Source of the DNA: an uncultured Collinsella sp.
GTDB lineage: Bacteria > Actinomycetota > Coriobacteriia > Coriobacteriales > Coriobacteriaceae
Assembly: GCA_958448375.1 (NCBI GenBank)
Contig: CAUDDU010000022.1
Span: 1 to 9,697 of the forward strand
DNA: 9,697 nt
Direction of reading: 5' to 3'
Each line of letters begins with the position of its first letter. Position 1 is the stretch's first letter. The notes beneath the pieces were generated by a model. That model was given only the letters and a program-made list of their open reading frames with translations. It did no database searches and was not told the DNA's origin. Positions 6,853-9,697 of the stretch are shown piece by piece. Made by a program: the position numbers and the translations under genes.

Positions 6853-7718
6853 GACAAGCCCTCCGTATTCAAAAATGGCGAAGGGTCATCAAAGTACTTT
6901 GACACCAGACGTTCCATGGTGCCATCGGCAAGCATTTCCCGGTAGGCACGGGTGAGTTTAACGTCGATGCCGCGCGTATCATTGATATCGAAAGCGGTGC
7001 CCAAACCAACCTCTAGCAGCGGCTCATCCAAAATGCGATACGTCACACCATAGTCTTTTTCGTAGGTGAGCAGCGAGGACTCATGCGCGGCGATGGCGTC
7101 GACCAGACCTTCGACGAGCGCCGGGTTCAGGTATGAGCGGTCCGAAAAGCAGTAGAGCTCTTTGATCTGCGGAACGTTTTCATTTGTATGATTGAGCAAA
7201 ATGTCCTCGGGCTTGGTGGTGGACTGGACCGCCACGACCTTATCCTCAAGATCGGCAAGCGTGTAGATATCGCTCTGGGGATCGACCGCGACCACCTGGC
7301 GGCTCGCAAGGTACGGGCCGGCCCAACGATACTCGTTTTCGCGACCCGTCATGCTAAAGCTGCCCATGACGCAATCGAGCTCGCCGCTCGCCAGCAGCTC
7401 TTTCTTCTTTTCCCAATCGATCAGCTGGTACTTTGGCTTGTAACCAATGCGGGCCAAAGCCTCGGTCAATATCTCGACATCCAGGCCAACGATATCGCCG
7501 TACTCATCGGTATACACAAACGGTGGATAGAGGACGCTGCCGATGTTGAGCGTCTTAAGGTTGTCGTCTTTGGCTTGTGAGGCGTCCAGACCTTCTAATG
7601 CAGACGTCGAGGCTCCGTCATTCGACCCGGAGCAGCCAGCTATCGCTACGACAAAGGCGCACGCTACCGCAAGCGCAACAAACAACGATATGGCAACCGA
7701 GCGACGGGGTCTTTTCAT
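6849..7718 (-). CDS. Extracytoplasmic solute-binding lipoprotein (SBP_bac_3), probable sensor partner of hybrid kinase 2
   Basis: A 289-residue lipoprotein. Seen: basic N-terminus MKRPRR, hydrophobic stretch, lipobox IAGC with Cys29 as the lipid-anchored residue, a Ser/Gly/Asp-rich tether (30-52), then a full type 2 periplasmic-binding fold: IGSVLYPPFVYTDEYGDIVG (59-78), a TGRENEYRWAGPY segment (124-136) whose Arg126 matches the ligand-carboxylate Arg of amino-acid-binding proteins, and a C-terminal YREMLADGTMERLVSKYF. The position equal to the amino-group-binding Asp of classical amino-acid binders is His212 (VDAIAAH), so the ligand may not be an ordinary amino acid. No permease or ATPase gene is adjacent, and the gene overlaps hybrid kinase 2 by 4 bases, favouring sensing over uptake. 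The start at 7718 has GGAG 4 bases upstream and gives a clean lipoprotein signal. Longer in-frame starts (7736, 7862) lack a ribosome site, and the longest reads through the upstream hairpin. Confidence 0.87.
   Translation of the reverse strand: MKRPRRSVAISLFVALAVACAFVVAIAGCSGSNDGASTSALEGLDASQAKDDNLKTLNIGSVLYPPFVYTDEYGDIVGLDVEILTEALARIGYKPKYQLIDWEKKKELLASGELDCVMGSFSMTGRENEYRWAGPYLASRQVVAVDPQSDIYTLADLEDKVVAVQSTTKPEDILLNHTNENVPQIKELYCFSDRSYLNPALVEGLVDAIAAHESSLLTYEKDYGVTYRILDEPLLEVGLGTAFDINDTRGIDVKLTRAYREMLADGTMERLVSKYFDDPSPFLNTEGLS
6859..6864 (-). promoter_or_regulatory. Strong ribosome binding site of hybrid kinase 2, inside the upstream gene
   Basis: Minus strand GGAGGG, 6 bases before the ATG at 6852. 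Together with the 4-base ATGA overlap it indicates translational coupling of the binding protein and the kinase. Confidence 0.75.
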
Positions 7719-7722
7719 CGAG

Positions 7723-7726
7723 CTCC
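7723..7726 (-). promoter_or_regulatory. Ribosome binding site choosing the binding-protein start
   Basis: Minus strand GGAG, 4 bases before ATG 7718. The spacing is slightly short, but this is the only Shine-Dalgarno-like site near the candidate starts, and the resulting N-terminus is a standard lipoprotein signal. Confidence 0.55.
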
Positions 7727-7760
7727 AGACGATCATGTTTACAGACTGAAATGGTAGAAA

Positions 7761-7769
7761 ATAATAGCA
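7761..7769 (-). promoter_or_regulatory. Possible extended -10 of the binding protein / kinase 2 operon
   Basis: On the minus strand, TGCTATTAT fits an extended -10 (TGnTATnAT), inside an AT-rich island between the hairpin at 7811-7852 and the start at 7718. A TTGGGC lies 20 bases upstream, too far for a standard -35. The predicted leader is roughly 35 bases. Confidence 0.38.
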
Positions 7770-7810
7770 AACAAAACCACACGAGTGCCCAATGGTTACA
7801 GACGTTTTAC

Positions 7811-7852
7811 CATGCGGGGCCTTCCAGCCGACTTGGCAGAAGGCCCCGCATG
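7811..7852 (-). terminator. Strong hairpin after the aminotransferase, probable terminator
   Basis: Arms 7811-7824 (CATGCGGGGCCTTC) and 7839-7852 (GAAGGCCCCGCATG) are perfectly complementary over 14 bases with a 14-base loop. It begins 10 bases past the aminotransferase stop and lies upstream of the candidate promoter of the binding-protein operon. No U tract follows on the minus strand (the sequence continues GTAAAACG), so intrinsic termination may be inefficient. An attenuator or 3' stabiliser is the alternative. Confidence 0.55.
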
Positions 7853-7862
7853 CAGTGCTCAC

Positions 7863-9077
7863 TTACCGTGCATTAAAAACGTAGTGGTCCAGGCGGTCGC
7901 ACGCCTCCCTTACGCGCGAAAGCGGCAGCGCCAGATTCACGCGAATGTGGCAGGGCCCGTGGAACGGGCGGCCGTCCTGATACCCCACGCCCACGCGCGC
8001 CCCCTCGTCGAGCAGCCACTGAATATCGCGGCCATGCTCGCGGCACCACTCGGTGCAGTCCAGAAACACCATGTACGTGCCCTGCGGACGCGAATAGGAC
8101 ACGCCCTCAAAATGCTCGTCCACGTAATTGCAGAAGTACTCGATATTGCCGGCAAGCACCTGATTGAGCTCGTCCACCCACTCATAGCCCTGCGGCTGGT
8201 AGGCACCGATAAGCGCATGCATGGAGAGGACATTCATCTCGTTGTAGTGGGTCTTGTTGGACACGGCGCACACGCGGTCGCGCAGCGTCTCGTTATAGAT
8301 GATGTGGTAGCTGCCGACCAGGCCCGCCAGGTTGAACGTCTTGCTGGGCGCGTAGAGGGCAACCGTGCGCATGCGGGCATCCTCGCTCACCGACTGCGTC
8401 GGGATATGCTTGTGGCCCGGCAGGATGATATCGGACCAAATCTCGTCCGAGATCACCACGCAATCGTGCTGACGATAGATGTCCATGGCGCGCTCGATCT
8501 CGTCACGCTCCCATACGCGGCCGCAGGGATTGTGCGGCGAGCAGAACACCGCGGCATGGATGTGGTTTTGAGCGAGCTTGCGCTCCATGTCCTCAAAGTC
8601 CATGCGCCACACGCCCTGATCATCGAGCTTAAGCGGGCTATGGACAATACGATAGCCCGCGGCCTCAATGGACTTGGTAAAGCCGATGTAGGTAGGGCTG
8701 TGGACCAGCACCGCATCGCCCGGCTGGACATACGCGCGCAGCGTCGACACGACACCGCCCAGCACGCCGTTTTCGTAACCGATATGTTCAGGGCGCAGAC
8801 CCTCGACGCCATTGCGGCGACTCTGCCATTCGATGATGCGGTCGAAATACTCGGAGCGCGGATTGAAATAGCCAAACATGGGGTGCTGGGCACGCTGAAT
8901 GATATGTTCCTGGACCGTGGGCACCGTGGCGAAGTTCATGTCCGCCACCCACATGGGAATGCGATCGAAGCCCTCGTCGGGTGCGTTTGGAGCCATACCG
9001 GGGATCTCGCCCCAGGAGTCAACGGCGATGGCGTCCATGCCGTGGCGGTCTATAAGCGAGCTAAAGTCGTATTTCAT
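7863..9077 (-). CDS. MalY/PatB-family PLP-dependent aminotransferase (putative cystathionine beta-lyase / C-S lyase)
   Basis: A 404-residue cytosolic fold-type I PLP enzyme, close to the usual 390 or so of MalY/PatB. Relatives cleave C-S bonds of cystathionine or cysteine conjugates to pyruvate, ammonia and a thiol; some also aminotransfer. Seen: PMWVADMNFA (41-50), matching the family PMWVADMDF mark with Asn for the usual Asp; YENGVLGGV (101-109) near the phosphate-binding region; SPTYIGF (127-133); SPHNPCGRVW (180-189) with the PLP-ring Asn183; SDEIWSD (210-216) with Asp211 for the pyridine nitrogen; SKTFNLAGL (245-253) with Schiff-base Lys246; and HIRVNLA (377-383) with substrate-carboxylate Arg379. 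The catalytic set is complete. ATG 9077 follows GGGAG at 6 bases; the upstream in-frame start at 9146 has no such site. It stands alone between TrmO (111-base gap) and a hairpin. Exact substrate is uncertain. Confidence 0.9.
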   Translation of the reverse strand: MKYDFSSLIDRHGMDAIAVDSWGEIPGMAPNAPDEGFDRIPMWVADMNFATVPTVQEHIIQRAQHPMFGYFNPRSEYFDRIIEWQSRRNGVEGLRPEHIGYENGVLGGVVSTLRAYVQPGDAVLVHSPTYIGFTKSIEAAGYRIVHSPLKLDDQGVWRMDFEDMERKLAQNHIHAAVFCSPHNPCGRVWERDEIERAMDIYRQHDCVVISDEIWSDIILPGHKHIPTQSVSEDARMRTVALYAPSKTFNLAGLVGSYHIIYNETLRDRVCAVSNKTHYNEMNVLSMHALIGAYQPQGYEWVDELNQVLAGNIEYFCNYVDEHFEGVSYSRPQGTYMVFLDCTEWCREHGRDIQWLLDEGARVGVGYQDGRPFHGPCHIRVNLALPLSRVREACDRLDHYVFNAR

Positions 9078-9083
9078 GCTGAG

Positions 9084-9088
9084 CTCCC
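9084..9088 (-). promoter_or_regulatory. Ribosome binding site choosing the aminotransferase start
   Basis: Minus strand GGGAG, 6 bases before ATG 9077. It selects a 404-residue protein over a 427-residue form, and the shorter N-terminus (MKYDFSSLIDRHG) matches where family members begin. Confidence 0.7.
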
Positions 9089-9188
9089 GTGCAAAGTGAT
9101 TGTTTTGGTAGGCGTTATTGTCCACCAGCACGGGCGATTTTGGCATGGGGTTTGGCGCTTAATTTGACGGGTGCGGACGAATGGCTGG
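9089..9188. other. Short intergenic stretch, no clear signal
   Basis: About 100 bases between the TrmO stop and the aminotransferase ribosome site. I see no hairpin and no convincing promoter; TGGACA on the minus strand resembles a -35 but has no good -10 at 17 bases. Read-through from trmO is therefore possible. Confidence 0.4.
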
Positions 9189-9697
9189 TTAGTCTTGCGC
9201 GTCGTTGGCGGCGACTACGGTTAGCTGGGTTTCATCGACCGTAAAAGATATGTCGAGTCCGGCGTAGGCCAAGTGGTAAACGCGGTTTGGCTCGTGCTTG
9301 CTGCCCGCGCGGCGTGGATCTTGGCGAAGGACCTCGACCAAGCCGGGGAGCTTTGCGGGAAGGACCATATCCTGCAGCGCTTGCGGGAACTCGACGTCGA
9401 GCTCTTGCCACGGAGCATCCTCAATCCAGCCGCCGGTCGCATCCGAGTGGCAATCCGCAAACGGGATGTAGGGCTTAATGTCGTAGATGGGCGTGCCGTC
9501 ACGCAGGTCGGCCCCCAGCACATGGATGATGGGGCCATCGTCGGTGAACTCGACACGATCGAGCTTGACGCAGGTGAGACCGATGGGATTAGGGCGAAAC
9601 GGGCTGCGCGTGGCAAAGACGCCCACACGCTCGGCTCCACCCAGGCGCGGCGGACGCACGGTCTTCGACCATTTTGCGTTGGTACCGGACCTGTCCT
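9189..9697 (-). CDS. trmO: tRNA (N6-threonylcarbamoyladenosine37-N6)-methyltransferase TrmO, 5' end cut by window
   Basis: The C-terminal roughly 169 residues of the TsaA/YaeB (TrmO) family, which uses S-adenosylmethionine to methylate t6A37 in ANN-decoding tRNA, giving m6t6A. Seen: VRPPRLGGAERVGVFATRSP followed by FRPNPIGL, the family signature; then a beta-barrel stretch with VLGADLRDGTPIYDIKPYIPFAD and near the C-terminus QDPRRAG, the conserved DPR motif. The frame is open to the right edge, reading DRSGTNAKWSKT before VRPPRLGG, in line with family sequences at this point, so the GTG at 9659 is an internal valine and not the start. The missing N-terminus (family proteins are usually about 230 residues or more) lies beyond the window. 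The stop is followed by 111 bases before the aminotransferase, with no clear terminator. Confidence 0.92.
   Translation of the reverse strand, partial: DRSGTNAKWSKTVRPPRLGGAERVGVFATRSPFRPNPIGLTCVKLDRVEFTDDGPIIHVLGADLRDGTPIYDIKPYIPFADCHSDATGGWIEDAPWQELDVEFPQALQDMVLPAKLPGLVEVLRQDPRRAGSKHEPNRVYHLAYAGLDISFTVDETQLTVVAANDAQD

Noticed and set aside
5698..6945. Long plus-strand open frame (415 codons) opposite hybrid kinase 2
   Set aside because: Antisense shadow with low-complexity composition and no domain; it spans the junction of two well-supported minus-strand genes.
7719..7862. N-terminal extension of the binding protein starting at 7862
   Set aside because: The 48 extra residues would read through the 14-bp hairpin, have no ribosome site, and would bury the lipoprotein signal in the interior.
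7785..9167. Long plus-strand open frame (460 codons) opposite the aminotransferase
   Set aside because: It is the antisense shadow of a gene with a full set of PLP-enzyme motifs; its translation is rich in His, Arg and Ala with no recognisable domain, as expected from GC-rich third positions.

Overview
The window looks like chromosomal DNA from a Coriobacteriia member, most probably a Collinsella-like gut actinobacterium. This is an inference from the GC-rich coding sequence, GC-rich third positions that create long antisense frames, and an inverted repeat built on GGGGACGTTCTT that I recall from Collinsella-type genomes. No rRNA, tRNA, CRISPR array, phage gene or transposase gene is visible, and no gap between genes exceeds about 220 bases.

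Layout: (1) 51-1045, minus strand: a two-TM potassium channel followed 35 bases later by a LOG-family (TIGR00730-type) Rossmann-fold phosphoribohydrolase. (2) 1046-1262: a divergent intergenic region with a near-perfect 18-base inverted repeat (REP/MITE-like) and a weak extended -10 for the kinase. (3) 1263-4589, plus strand: a large hybrid histidine kinase (signal peptide, two periplasmic-binding-protein-like domains, one TM helix, HisKA, HATPase, receiver), then a small FMN-binding pyridoxamine-phosphate-oxidase/NimA-like protein. (4) 4618-4657: a hairpin shared by two converging operons. (5) 4660-7718, minus strand: a solute-binding-protein lipoprotein translationally coupled (ATGA overlap) to a second hybrid histidine kinase. 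(6) 7863-9077, minus strand: a MalY/PatB-type PLP aminotransferase (C-S lyase), ending at a strong hairpin. (7) 9189 to the right edge, minus strand: TrmO, the tRNA m6t6A methyltransferase, cut at its 5' end by the window.

The most distinctive part is 1263-7718: two hybrid kinases with clearly paralogous cytoplasmic halves face each other. In one, the ligand-binding domains are fused to the kinase. In the other, a related binding domain is made as a separate lipoprotein from the same operon. Neither kinase has a visible HPt domain, no DNA-binding response regulator is encoded nearby, and the lipoprotein has no ABC permease or ATPase beside it. I read this as a paired small-molecule sensing locus (fused and split versions) signalling to a partner elsewhere; the ligand and output cannot be told from the sequence. 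The other genes are ordinary housekeeping or accessory metabolism.
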